From the NCBI RefSeq assembly GCF_004135345.1, contig NZ_CP035495.1, positions 2,170,001-2,234,000 on the forward strand: a stretch of 64,000 nucleotides of DNA, given 5' to 3'. The notes below the pieces were generated by a model, which was not told the origin of the DNA, searched no databases, and was given only the letters and a program-made list of their open reading frames with translations. Positions 54,003 to 63,331 of this stretch are shown piece by piece. A program made the position numbers and the translations under genes. The DNA is from Xylanimonas allomyrinae (lineage in GTDB: Bacteria > Actinomycetota > Actinomycetes > Actinomycetales > Cellulomonadaceae). The first letter of the stretch is position 1. Each line of letters opens with the position of its first letter.

Positions 54003-54607
54003 ATGGACGCGGGCTTCGACGACGACGGCATGTCGGAGAACTACCATCCGGGACGACCGCCGTCCCGAGGCGTGATGGCGCCCGTGATCCCCTGGTTTCG
54101 CGCCGTTCTGGTCACGGTGACCACCGTGCTCGGTGGCGCGGCAGCGTTCCTTGTGGACGACGCGGGCTCGCGCTGGACCCTCATCGTGTCGAGCCCGCTG
54201 GCCGCGGCAGCGGTGCTGACCGACGTGCGGACCCGTCGGATCCCCGCCGGCTCGCCGCCGCATGCGGCGCCATCGCGTTGGTTGCCTGCGTCGTGGCCGC
54301 GATCGTCGACCTGAGCTGGGCGCCGCTGCTGGCCGGATTGACCGCCGGCGCCGCAGTCGGTGTCGTGTTCCTGGCGTTGTGGCGGTTCACCGGGCTCGGC
54401 ATGGGCGACGTGCGCCTCGCGACCGCCCTCGCCCCGATCGCCGGGCTCGCAGGCTGGCAGACGGTCGTCGCGTTCGTCGTCCTGACACACCTGCTCGCCG
54501 CTCCGGTTGCGCTGTGGGCGCTGGCCCGACGACGCCGCGACATCGCGTTCGGTCCTGCCGTCGTCGCCGGGCTCTACCTCGCCGTCGCGCTGGCACCGAT
54601 GCTCTGA
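54003..54607 (+). CDS. A24-type prepilin peptidase (apparent frameshift at 54242-54245)
   Basis: TadV/PilD-type peptidases cut pilin leaders at the membrane, and this one would serve the Tad pilus genes upstream. The first frame starts MDAGFDDDGMSENYHPGRPP and holds two helices and the first catalytic Asp in AAVLTDVRTRRIP. The second frame gives CVVAAIVDLSWAPLLAGLTA, then GLGMGDVRLATALAP with the second Asp in the G-x-G-D motif, and further helices. One extra C in the four-base run at 54242-54245 joins them into about 201 residues with both Asp residues. TACCGT lies 6 nt before the ATG, a leaderless promoter layout. Confidence 0.8.
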
Positions 54608-54653
54608 CGGTCGCGAGCACGCACCTTCCTGGCACGAGACCCGGGAGGATGCC

Positions 54654-55100
54654 ATGCCGAACTACGACCAGCCCGTCACCTCAGCACGAGAGGCGTCCGA
54701 GGCGGTGCGCGCTCTCGCGCACGCGACGGCCAAGTTCGCGAACCGCCCGCAAGACACGTTCGACGTCATGGGCGACATGCTGATGATCACCGCCGCCGTC
54801 GCAACCATCTTCCAGAACCTCGCCCGCGTCCACGACCAGCACGCCGAACACGCCGTCACCGACGACGACCCGCACGACCCGCACGCCGGTCGCGCGCGGG
54901 CGCAGGCTGCCGCCCGCTATCTGCGCAGGGCCGCCAGCGGAGTCGCCGACTCCTACGCGAGCGCCGACTACGCGCTCGCAACGACGAGCCACCTGATCTG
55001 GCAACACGACTACCCGGCGCGGGCGCCGCGCTCGACCGTGCGCCCCGCTCCATCACCCGGCCGGTCGTCGGTGGAAGCGCCAGGCGGGCTCTCACGGTGA
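54654..55100 (+). CDS. Hypothetical helical protein coupled to the VirB4-like ATPase
   Basis: The 148-residue product begins MPNYDQPVTSAREASEAVRA and is helical throughout (AHATAKFANRPQDTFDVMGD, AAVATIFQNLARVHDQHAEH, ARAQAAARYLRRAASGVADS). The ATG at 54654 has GGGAGG 7 nt upstream and the stop overlaps the ATPase start by 4 bp. No membrane helix is present. Small helical proteins at this position are common in actinobacterial transfer operons, but I do not know a function. It marks the point where the secretion operon resumes after the cargo genes. Confidence 0.65.
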   Translation: MPNYDQPVTSAREASEAVRALAHATAKFANRPQDTFDVMGDMLMITAAVATIFQNLARVHDQHAEHAVTDDDPHDPHAGRARAQAAARYLRRAASGVADSYASADYALATTSHLIWQHDYPARAPRSTVRPAPSPGRSSVEAPGGLSR

Positions 55101-56641
55101 CCGTCAACGATCGGGTCCACGCCGCCGTCCTGGTGACACCGCACGGGGAGCGGCGCCGCCGTCGTCGGGCACGCGAGCGCGTGGCGTCCGCCGTCGTCAC
55201 TACCACACGACAGGCGGACCATGCGGCGCGACAGGCGCGGCGGGACGACGAACGCAACGAGCGCCGTGCCACCAGGCTGCTCCCCGCCGCAGGCGAACCA
55301 GGCCAGGCCGCGCTGCGGATGCCCGGCAGGTTTCGGATCCCGAAGCACCAGGACACCTCCGCCACGTGGGACCATGCCTACCCGTTCCTCGCCGAGGGCG
55401 GACTCGGGCCCGAGGGGGTGTTCGTGGGCCAGGACCTCTACTCGGGGTCCTCGTTCGTCTACGACCCGTGGGTGCTCTACCAGCGAGGGCTCATCACCGC
55501 ACCGAACGTCGTGCTCGCCGGGATCGTCGGCGCAGGGAAGTCCGCGCTCGCCAAGTCCCTCTACACCCGGTCGTTGCCGTTCCGGCGGCGCGTCTACGTG
55601 CCCGGGGACCCGAAGGGCGAGCACACCGCCGTCGCTCGCGCCGTGGGCGGCAGGGCGATCGAGCTCGGACCCGGGCTGCCGAACCGGCTCAACCCCCTCG
55701 ACGCCGGCCACCGGCCATCCGAGATCCTCGATGAGCGGTGGGCAGCGGAGGTTACCGCCCGACGCCGTGACCTCGTCGGAGCGCTCACCGAGACCGTCCT
55801 CGACCGGCCCCTGACCCCGCTCGAGCACACCGCCGTCGATGTCGCGCTCGCCGCCGCCGTGCGAACGGCGACCGTGCCGGTGCTGCCCATGGTGGTCGAC
55901 CGGCTGCTCCACCCCGACCGGGCCGACGACGTTGACCACCGGCTCGCCGAGGACGGACGTCTACCCGGGCACGCGCTCCGGCAACTGGTCGCCGGCGACC
56001 TCGCGGGCATGTTCGACGGACCCTCGACCGTCTCGTTCGACCCGAGCCTGCCGATGCTTTCGCTCGACCTGTCCCGGGTCTCGCAGAACCCGACCGCGCT
56101 CTCAGTGCTCATGACGTGCTCATCCGCGTGGATGGAGTCTGCGCTCCTCGACCCCGACGGCGGACAACGGTGGGTCATCTACGACGAGGCGTGGCGGCTC
56201 ATGCAACACCCCGCGCTACTGCGGCGCATGGACGCCCACTGGCGGCTCGCGCGGCACTACGGCATCGCCAACATGCTCATCTTCCACAAGCTGACCGACC
56301 TCGAGAACGTCGGCGACGCCGGCTCCGCCAACCGCGCCCTGGCCACATCGTTGCTGGCCAACGCCGAGACACGGATCATCTACCGGCAGGAGACCGACCA
56401 GCTCGGGGCGACCGCCGCGGCGCTCGGGCTGAGCCGAACCGAGCAGGCGCTACTGCCGACGCTCGGGGTCGGGCAGGGACTGTGGCGGATCCGCGACCGA
56501 GCCTTCGTCTGCCAGCATCAACTCCATCCCGAGGAGCTTTCACTGTTCGACACGTCAAGCCGAGCAAGATCATCACCCCGTGCCTCAGAGCGCACACTTC
56601 CGTCTGCCGACTCCGCGAGTTCGAGACTTCAGTCCCGGTGA
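55097..56641 (+). CDS. VirB4-like type IV secretion ATPase
   Basis: The 514-residue protein drives substrate translocation or channel assembly. It has a basic N-terminus, then FVGQDLYSGSSFVYDPWVLY (about residues 110-129), Walker A LAGIVGAGKSALAKSLY (about 140-156), DPKGEHTAVA, and Walker B WVIYDEAWRLM (about 357-367) with a C-terminal VCQHQLHPEELSLFDT. These mark the VirB4/TraC-like ATPases that follow SCO6880 proteins. The GTG start is in a GTGA overlap. The last 30 residues (Ser/Arg-rich) are not family-like and may reflect a small sequence error near the end. Confidence 0.88.
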   Translation: MTVNDRVHAAVLVTPHGERRRRRRARERVASAVVTTTRQADHAARQARRDDERNERRATRLLPAAGEPGQAALRMPGRFRIPKHQDTSATWDHAYPFLAEGGLGPEGVFVGQDLYSGSSFVYDPWVLYQRGLITAPNVVLAGIVGAGKSALAKSLYTRSLPFRRRVYVPGDPKGEHTAVARAVGGRAIELGPGLPNRLNPLDAGHRPSEILDERWAAEVTARRRDLVGALTETVLDRPLTPLEHTAVDVALAAAVRTATVPVLPMVVDRLLHPDRADDVDHRLAEDGRLPGHALRQLVAGDLAGMFDGPSTVSFDPSLPMLSLDLSRVSQNPTALSVLMTCSSAWMESALLDPDGGQRWVIYDEAWRLMQHPALLRRMDAHWRLARHYGIANMLIFHKLTDLENVGDAGSANRALATSLLANAETRIIYRQETDQLGATAAALGLSRTEQALLPTLGVGQGLWRIRDRAFVCQHQLHPEELSLFDTSSRARSSPRASERTLPSADSASSRLQSR

Positions 56642-56654
56642 TCGTTCCTGCGCG

Positions 56655-57668
56655 GTGGCGAACTCCGACGCTGTGCACACGGACAATGGAGCCGTGGAAC
56701 GGTTGATCGACTTCTCCCGCGATCGACACATGCTGTGCCCGAGCTGCAAACATCGGTTCTGCGTCGACCTGGACTGGATCCATCGCTGGGAGCAGGCGAA
56801 GGAGACATGCCCCGGCTGCGGCCTGACGTGCGAGCACGAGGACGGGCCCCGAGTGACGGTCCGCCCTGACGACCTTGCCCTGGACGACGATCGGGTCGCT
56901 CAGTTCTTCTGGTACCACACGAGCACCCAGGCGGACTGGCCAACGAGGGACTTCGATCCGACAGCCGATCTCACGCCCCAGGCTCGCAGAATGATGGGCG
57001 GCGATCGGCGGGTGAGCGCATGGGCGGCGCGCCAGCGGGCGAAGGCTCTCCACGTCGGCACGTATGAGGCCGCGGTCCACAACATGCTTAGGCGCATGCG
57101 GAACCAGGCCGACCACAGCAGCCAGTTCTACCTCTACCGGGTTCACCTGAAGCCATCGATCGCCGTGCGGGAGGGTTGGCTGATCGATCCGAGTGACTTT
57201 ACTGGCGGCGTCGTCCTGGACGAGGTCTGCCCTCCAGGTGTCGACGTCGCGCGCTACCTCAACTACCACGAGGACCCAGGCGGGCTCTCCCTTGCCCTGG
57301 GGCGGGAAGCGATCGCCAGCGTGCAGCGCGTCTCCATACCGTTGCCCGATGCATGGGACGATCACTGGGCGCGGGAGACGGTTGCGGCACTGGGGAGCGC
57401 TTCCGATGCGCCTGTCCCGACGACCGGTGCGCTGGGTCGGTTCCTGCCGCCGTCCTCGCCTCGGGCAGCGCTGGGCCGCGAGCTCGCCACGGCTCTCGCT
57501 GGCCGCGTGCCGATCAATCTACGGGACTGGTTCGGCTGGGCAGTCACGTTCAGAGAGGGCGACGATCCTGTGGAGTGGGGACGCCGAACGAGTCGCCTCT
57601 TCTCCCTGATTGAGAACCCAGGCGGGGCGCTGGCTGCGCTCGACGAGGCCGAGCACCGCCCGGTCTGA
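56655..57668 (+). CDS. Hypothetical protein with N-terminal zinc ribbon
   Basis: From the GTG at 56655 the product has about 337 residues. A zinc ribbon lies at the N-terminus (LCPSCKHRFC ... TCPGCGLTC, about residues 25-60). The middle part contains FFWYHTSTQADWPTRDF (about 84-100), QFYLYRVHLKPS, and VARYLNYHEDPGGLSLALG (about 197-215); the H-T-S and Y-R-V segments loosely recall ADP-ribosyltransferase-like folds, but no full motif set is present. It follows the VirB4-like gene by 13 bp. Its neighbour on the other strand is also unknown. Function not assigned. Confidence 0.6.
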   Translation: MANSDAVHTDNGAVERLIDFSRDRHMLCPSCKHRFCVDLDWIHRWEQAKETCPGCGLTCEHEDGPRVTVRPDDLALDDDRVAQFFWYHTSTQADWPTRDFDPTADLTPQARRMMGGDRRVSAWAARQRAKALHVGTYEAAVHNMLRRMRNQADHSSQFYLYRVHLKPSIAVREGWLIDPSDFTGGVVLDEVCPPGVDVARYLNYHEDPGGLSLALGREAIASVQRVSIPLPDAWDDHWARETVAALGSASDAPVPTTGALGRFLPPSSPRAALGRELATALAGRVPINLRDWFGWAVTFREGDDPVEWGRRTSRLFSLIENPGGALAALDEAEHRPV

Positions 57669-57729
57669 CACCCCGATTTGCCTGCCCCAAGCATGGTCGT
57701 GCAGCGATCGGCCTTCGAAGCGCCCATGT

Positions 57730-58514
57730 CTACGCCTTCCAGGCGCGCGGCGGGGGCCGGCCGGGATCCCATATCTCCCAACCAATCGTCTTTCCTAGCT
57801 CACCGAAGCAGCCCTGGACGCCGAGCCGGTGGACGCAGAACCACCAGGCATCCAGTTCGTCCGCTATGAACCCTCGGAGCCTCTTCTGGTAGCCGTCGAA
57901 CGCGGCGTTGTCGCCGAACGGGACATTCTGAAACTCAGGCCGGATCTCCCTGACGTGCCGCTCGACTCGCTCCCAGTACTCGGTCGGCTGGTCCAGTATC
58001 CCAGGGTCGTCGGTCGCCAGGATGTCGAGATGGTGGAACCGCCCGGACCTCCCGTACCGGGCGAACGCCGCGAAGAGCAGCGGCAGCACGGTGCTCTGCT
58101 GGACGTGCTCCGCGAGCCGAGCGGAGTACCCGGTTGCCGTCGTGGCCTCCACGCCGGCGCCAATCGTGGTGAGGACGCGAGCGTTCAGGCTCTCGACGTC
58201 GTGCCCCAGGCTTTGAGCTGCTTCTTCGTCGGCCAACTGCCCGCGTTCTCGACTGCCGCGCACCCGAGGAGGACCTTCATGGTCTTCTCCGTGCCGATGC
58301 TCCCGAGCGTCAAGACGGCGTCGCCGTTGGTGCCCACGAAACGCATGCCCCGTATCGCCTGGATCGAGTCGCGCATCAGGTTGCGCACGGACTCAGCCTC
58401 TTGCAGGAGGGCGAACCCCTGGCGCATGGAGAGCCCGGGGTGCAGCCTCGATGGGCGGTCGGCTGGCATCGGCGTCACTGGCCTCGTCTCTTCGTCCTGG
58501 CGACGGGTGGTCAT
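57730..58514 (-). CDS. Hypothetical cargo protein (apparent frameshift at 58204-58207)
   Basis: Two minus-strand frames make one protein of about 261 residues. The first starts MTTRRQDEETRPVTPMPADR and reaches WPTKKQLKAWG; the second continues HDVESLNARVLTTIGAGVEA and ends GRPPPRAWKA. Adding one base to the four-base run at 58204-58207 joins them. The C-terminal part has a compact Trp-rich region (DELDAWWFCVHRLGVQG and GWEIWDPG). No family was recognised. The opposite strand from its neighbours and a place between secretion genes mark it as cargo. Confidence 0.58.
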
Positions 58515-58830
58515 CGCGAGGCCGCCCGACCGCTGCTGTCCCCCGCGTCACCAACGATAGGAACCGGCACCCACAACGTTGCAGCAGTCCGACCAGCGAG
58601 GCAGGACCGGTCCTGGAGCTGCCGAGATACGTGGAACCGGCCTCGGTGAGTCCCGTGCGTGGCAATGGAGCGGGGATCGCCAGGCGCTGCGTCAAGGTCG
58701 TCACGCGGCGGTGCTCCCGTCGAACTCTGAGAAGACACCACGCCACGCGTGTTCCGAGCTCGCGCGTAGTTGAGCGGGCACGTCGCGGCGGCGCTCCGCG
58801 CGCACCTTCCGACGGATGGGGAGGTGCGTG
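58515..58830 (+). other. Intergenic region upstream of the ArdC-like gene
   Basis: About 315 bp between a minus-strand cargo gene and the ardC-like gene, so it probably holds divergent promoters. The GGGGAGG ribosome-binding site at about 58819-58825 lies at its right end. No coding frame or clear repeat is supported. Confidence 0.4.
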
Positions 58831-59901
58831 ATGTACAGGATCGACGAGCCAAAGCGGGCCGAGCAGGAAGCCCACCTCAAGGCCCTGCACGAGAAGCTGA
58901 CCACCGCCGTCGGCAACCTCGTCACGGGCGAGGACTGGATGCGTGCCCTCATGGTGAGCGCACGTCTCCGGGCCTACTCGGCGATGAACTCCGTGCTCAT
59001 CTGGGTGGGCCTTGCCGAGCAATACGCGCAGGGCCTGGTGCCGACGGACACGCCCACGATGGTCGCCGGCATCAAGCAGTGGAACTCGCTGGGCCGAACC
59101 GTTATCAAGGGCCAGCACGGCCTCGAGATCCGCCTGCCCGTCTTCGGCCGCTACGCCGCCGAGCACCCCGATGCTCCCGAGGCCACGTGGCGTCGCCTGG
59201 GCAGCTGGGAGAAGCTCGCGCCCGGCGAGGTCCTCAAGCGCAAGCTCGTGAACACGAAGGTCGGCCGGGTCTTCGACGTCTGCCAGACGGAAGGGGCACC
59301 CGTCGAGCCGCTGCCATCACCGGTCCTACTGACGGGTCAGGCGCCGTCGGGTCTGTGGGATGGCGTCGCTGCCCAGATTGCCGCCCGCGGCTTCGACCTC
59401 CGGCTCGTCGACTCTGCGAAGGCGATCGGTGGCGCGAACGGCCTGACGAACTACCTCGCCAAGACGGTCCAGGTCCGCACCGACGTGGAACCCCTGTCGG
59501 CCGTTCGTACGCTGACGCACGAGCTCGCCCACGTGCTGGCGCACGGCCCCGACGCCGAGGACGCGGCGACACACCGCGGCATTGCCGAGGTCGAGGCCGA
59601 GTCCACGGCCGCGCTCGTGCTCGGTGCCCATGGTGTCGATACGAGCCAGTACACGGTTCCGTACGTCGCGACGTGGGCGTCGTCGGTCCCGGGCGACCAG
59701 GTCGAGACGGTCATGCGGACCTTCGACCGCGTCGCCAAGACCGCGACGACGATCCTGTCCCTGCTCGACACGACGCAGGTCGGTAACGGTCTGCCGCCCG
59801 GCCTGGACCGCGAGGCGCATGCTCACCAGCACGCCCCGGACCGTGGAGGCCCGACGCCGCGGCGCGCAGTCGGCCGAACCCGCGAGGCGGTGGCCCGATG
59901 A
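58831..59901 (+). CDS. ArdC-like antirestriction protein with HExxH metalloprotease domain
   Basis: ArdC-type proteins protect incoming single-stranded transfer DNA. The 356-residue product has an N-terminal ssDNA-binding domain of the ArdC type (DWMRALMVSARLRAYSAMNS, about residues 36-55; WNSLGRTVIKGQHGLEIRLP, about 87-106) and a C-terminal ImmA/IrrE-like metallopeptidase with TLTHELAHVLAHG (HELAH, about 228-240) and the downstream Glu in EVEAESTAALVLGAHG. The ATG at 58831 has GGGGAGG 6 nt upstream. It overlaps the next gene by 4 bp and leads the last transfer operon of the window. Confidence 0.83.
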   Translation: MYRIDEPKRAEQEAHLKALHEKLTTAVGNLVTGEDWMRALMVSARLRAYSAMNSVLIWVGLAEQYAQGLVPTDTPTMVAGIKQWNSLGRTVIKGQHGLEIRLPVFGRYAAEHPDAPEATWRRLGSWEKLAPGEVLKRKLVNTKVGRVFDVCQTEGAPVEPLPSPVLLTGQAPSGLWDGVAAQIAARGFDLRLVDSAKAIGGANGLTNYLAKTVQVRTDVEPLSAVRTLTHELAHVLAHGPDAEDAATHRGIAEVEAESTAALVLGAHGVDTSQYTVPYVATWASSVPGDQVETVMRTFDRVAKTATTILSLLDTTQVGNGLPPGLDREAHAHQHAPDRGGPTPRRAVGRTREAVAR

Positions 59902-60524
59902 TCCGCCACGACACCCGCGAGCGTCCCGCCCCGACGCCGATCACCCTCCCGCTGGTCGAGGTCACGATCCCCGACGACGGGCTGATCACCGTCGCCATCG
60001 ACGGCACCCCGCTGACGCCGACGACGCCGCTGGACCGGTCCACCCTGCGAGCGCAGATCATCGAGCTCGCCCGCGCCCGCGGCACCGCGCTCCAGGTCCG
60101 GATCACCGAGGGCAACCTGCCGCCGTTCACGGACGTGATCACTCCCGACGACACGGCAGCAGCACCCGAACTGGCTGGTCCTGCCAGGTCCGTAGTGCCA
60201 GCCGAGCCCGGCGACGTCGCCCCGGCCGCACGGCCAGGCCCCAGCCGGGAAGGGCCGCGGTTGGCCGTTTCGACGCCGTCGGAGACGCCGTTCCACGTCG
60301 TCGACGACGGCACCGTCGTCGGGCTGACAGGCGAGGGGTTCCTCCCGGGTGAGCACGTCGCGTTCGCCGTCATCGTTACCCGGCACGTCGCCGACGACGG
60401 CGGCACCGCGTCGCTGCGTCTGCGGGGCGGCCTCCTGCAGCGCCGCCTGGGACCGTTCGTCCTGTTCGGCCAGACATCCGGCACGCTCGTCCTTGCCGAT
60501 CCGTTCGGCGGCGACCAGCGATGA
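59898..60524 (+). CDS. Hypothetical protein between ArdC-like and coupling-protein genes
   Basis: The 208-residue product starts MIRHDTRERPAPTPITLPLV. The N-terminal 80 residues form a small domain (VEVTIPDDGLITVAIDGTPL, STLRAQIIELARARGTALQV), a Pro/Ala linker spans about 85-135, and a beta-rich domain closes the protein (VGLTGEGFLPGEHVAFAVIV). It has no membrane helix. Overlaps of 4 bp on both sides place it in one operon with the ArdC-like and TraG-like genes. In related elements a similar protein precedes the coupling protein, but its role is not known. Confidence 0.65.
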   Translation: MIRHDTRERPAPTPITLPLVEVTIPDDGLITVAIDGTPLTPTTPLDRSTLRAQIIELARARGTALQVRITEGNLPPFTDVITPDDTAAAPELAGPARSVVPAEPGDVAPAARPGPSREGPRLAVSTPSETPFHVVDDGTVVGLTGEGFLPGEHVAFAVIVTRHVADDGGTASLRLRGGLLQRRLGPFVLFGQTSGTLVLADPFGGDQR

Positions 60525-62358
60525 CGACCCCCCGCACCACGGTCACCGGCAACGACCTGCTCGTCAACGTTGGCCTCGTGCTCCTCGCGGTCGCCGTCGC
60601 ACTGGCCGGTCTGCTCCGGGGCGCCGCCTCGATCGCCGCACGCCTCACCAGGTCGCCGACGCCGTCGGGCGGCCTGGAAACCATCATCGACGTCGTGCGC
60701 CACCCGGGGCACCCCGGGGCGGCGTTCGGCACTCCCTCGCTGAGTACCGTCGCCTACTGGGGCATCGTCGCCGTTCTGCTCCTCGCGGTGGCAGCGACCA
60801 CCTCGGGCGCCTCACGGCTGTTCCACGAGCACGCCGGCACGACCCGCCGCGACCCGCACCACCAGCCCGGAACCGCGAGCGCCGCCGACGTGCGCAAGGC
60901 GGCCTCCAAGCGTCAGCTCATCAAGCGGGCCAAGGACCTGCGCCCGACCCTGGCGCACCCGAAACCCACCGATGTCGGCTACCTGCTGGGTACGTGCCAC
61001 GGCCAGCAGGTCTGGACGTCGGTCGAGGACTCCACCCTCGTGCTCGGCCCGCCCCGCTCCGGCAAGGGCCTTCACTTGGTGGTCAACGCGATCCTCGACG
61101 CCCCCGGCGCCGTCGTGACCACCTCGACCCGGCCCGACAACCTCGCCATCACCATCGCCGCCCGCGAGCGCGTCGGCCCGGTCGCCGTCTTCGACCCGCA
61201 GGGCCTCGCGGCCGGGATCACGTCGGCGATGCGCTGGTCACCTGTGCGCGGGTGCGAGCGCGCCCAGACCGCGATGGCGCGTGCCCACGGGTTCGCGGCG
61301 TCGACCGGGCTGCAGAAGGGCGGCGGGACCGACTCCGGCGGGTTCTGGGAGAAGAAGACCAAGACGACCCTCCAAGGCATGCTCCACGCCGCTGCCCTCG
61401 CCGGGCTCGGCGCCCGCGACCTGTACGACTGGTCCCTCTCCCCCGCCGCCGCCGAGGCCGCCGTCCAGATCCTCGCCTCCCACCCGGGTGCCGCGCCCGG
61501 CTGGGCCGACGCCCTGTCCACCGAGATCCATGCCGACCCCCGCACTCGCGACTCCGTGTGGATGGGCGTCTCCCTCGCCCTGGACTGCCTCGCCGACCCC
61601 CAGGTCATGGACGCCGTCACACCCAGACCCGGTGAACACTTCGACCCCGCGGCGTTCATCTCCCAGCGCGGGACGCTCTACCTGCTCGGCACTGCAGGCG
61701 GCGCCGCAGGCGCCGGCCCCTCGTCGCCGCGTTCATCGAGGACCTCGTCGAGGTCGCCCGCCGCATGGCGTCAACGCTGCCCAAGCAGCGCCTCGACCCG
61801 CCGCTGCTCCTCGCGCTCGACGAGATCGGCAACCTCGCCCCGCTCCCCTCCCTGCCCCAGCTCATGTCTGACGGCGGAGGCTCCGGCATCACGACCATGC
61901 CTGTCCTGCAATCCATGTCCCAGGCCCGCTCCAAGTGGGGAATCGACGACGCCGGGACGATCTGGGACTCGTCCATCGTCAAAGTCCTCCTCGGTGGCGG
62001 GTCGGTTGCGAAAGACCTCCAGGACGTCTCCGCGCTCATCGGCGAGCGGGACGAGACCACCGACTCGGTCTCCCTCGGCGCCGATGGGATGCGGTCCACG
62101 CAGAGGTCGACACGACGGATGCCGATCATGCCGCCCGAGGCCCTACGGACGTTGCCCTTCGGAACCGCGGTCACGCTGCTCAGGTCGGCGCCGGTGATGA
62201 TCACGGACCTACGCGCCTGGACGTACCGATCGGATGCCGATGACCTATCGGTGGGACGTGTCAGCATCGAGGCGGCCATCCGAACCACGAGGGTGCCAGC
62301 TCATGCGTCCTCCGGCGCGTGGACAGCCCCGTCGATCAGCGAGCATCGAATGCAGTGA
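60521..62358 (+). CDS. traG: TraG/VirD4-type coupling protein (apparent frameshift at 61717-61720)
   Basis: The coupling protein brings the relaxase-DNA complex to the secretion channel. The joined product has about 612 residues with two N-terminal helices (LLVNVGLVLLAVAVALAGLL and VAYWGIVAVLLLAVAATTSG), Walker A LVLGPPRSGKGLHLVV (about 178-193), FDPQGLA (about 226), WEKKTKTTLQGMLHAAALAG and Walker B LLLALDEIGNLAPLP (about 427-441). The first frame breaks after GTAGGAAGAGP; one extra C in the four-base run at 61717-61720 leads into LVAAFIEDLVEVARR and the second half. The end overlaps the convergent PASTA-like gene by 23 bp. Confidence 0.87.
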
Positions 62359-63331
62359 TCGCGCAGCCGGAGGCGACCTCGCGCATGGGGTCGAATGCGT
62401 AGTCGGAGTCCACATCCCCAAGGTCGGGGATCTTCCAGTCGGTCATCCTCTGCGCCTGGATGCCCAGGGTGAAGAGTTCGCCGTCGCGCAGCGCGAAGTC
62501 AGGGACGGACTTGGTGCCTGCCTTGTGGAAGACGCCGTCAGGGAAACCGTCCGTCACGACACCGAGGTAGGTCACATCAGGGTGCTGCTCGCCAACGATC
62601 TGGTAAACCACGACGACGGGGACAGGCGACACGAACGCAGCGGCTACGCGCTCAACGACATCGGCCGGCGCTGTCACGCAACGAGCGTCAGCCACCGGTT
62701 CTGCGCCGTCATTCTTGTCCGCTCCGAGCTCCACCAACGCACCACTCATCACCTGATCGGTGACGGTCCAGTTCGACTCGACCAGGACGGCCCGCGCCTC
62801 GGACGTGCTGTCGTGCACGACCACCTCGTAACCCATTTCCTCAAGCACGGCACGGGCATCCGGGACGGACTTGCCGACGACGTTCGGCGCGTCGACGGCG
62901 GGAGCAGGCGAGGGAGGAGCTGAGTCACCGATGGCCGAGGCTGTTGCCGCAGGTGGAGGGGTGACAGTGGCGTTTGAGTCGTCTGTCACCATCCCGATAA
63001 TCCCGAGAAGCGTGATGAAGCCGCCGAACGCGACGAGTGCGACGTTGAGCCGTCCGGCCGACTTGCCCTGCTTGCGGTTCGCGGCGATGCGGTAGATCCC
63101 GACACCGAGCGCGACTGGGGCGAGCAGGAGCGCGAGGAGCAGAAGGCCCGCGACCTTCCAGAAGCCGAACTTGGTCCGGCTGGTGACTACGCCAGCGGCC
63201 AAGCCGCCAATCGCTCCGGCGCCGATCGCGCGCCTGTTCTCCGAGAGCCAGGCACCGGCTCCGGTGAGAGACGACGGCTGCTGCGGGGTGGACGCCGTCG
63301 GGTTCGGCGTGGTTGTGGTCTGGTCGCTCAT
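62336..63331 (-). CDS. Membrane protein with PASTA-like domain
   Basis: The 331-residue product has a Thr/Pro-rich N-terminus, a Gly-rich stretch, helices VAGLLLLALLLAPVALGVGI and LNVALVAFGGFITLLGIIGM (about residues 60-115), then an external PASTA-like unit (PNVVGKSVPDARAVLEEMGY, about 150-169). The C-terminal domain contains VVVVYQIVGEQHPDVTYLGV and ends SGCAITAFDAR. PASTA units bind peptidoglycan or regulate wall enzymes. It lies on the minus strand, tail to tail with traG, and is probably expressed on its own. Confidence 0.75.
   Translation of the reverse strand: MSDQTTTTPNPTASTPQQPSSLTGAGAWLSENRRAIGAGAIGGLAAGVVTSRTKFGFWKVAGLLLLALLLAPVALGVGIYRIAANRKQGKSAGRLNVALVAFGGFITLLGIIGMVTDDSNATVTPPPAATASAIGDSAPPSPAPAVDAPNVVGKSVPDARAVLEEMGYEVVVHDSTSEARAVLVESNWTVTDQVMSGALVELGADKNDGAEPVADARCVTAPADVVERVAAAFVSPVPVVVVYQIVGEQHPDVTYLGVVTDGFPDGVFHKAGTKSVPDFALRDGELFTLGIQAQRMTDWKIPDLGDVDSDYAFDPMREVASGCAITAFDAR

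Noticed and set aside
12581-62358. Programmed ribosomal frameshifting as the cause of the frame breaks
   Set aside because: The breaks occur in unrelated genes, lack a common slippery heptamer, and always need the same change (one more base in a G/C run), which better fits sequence error.
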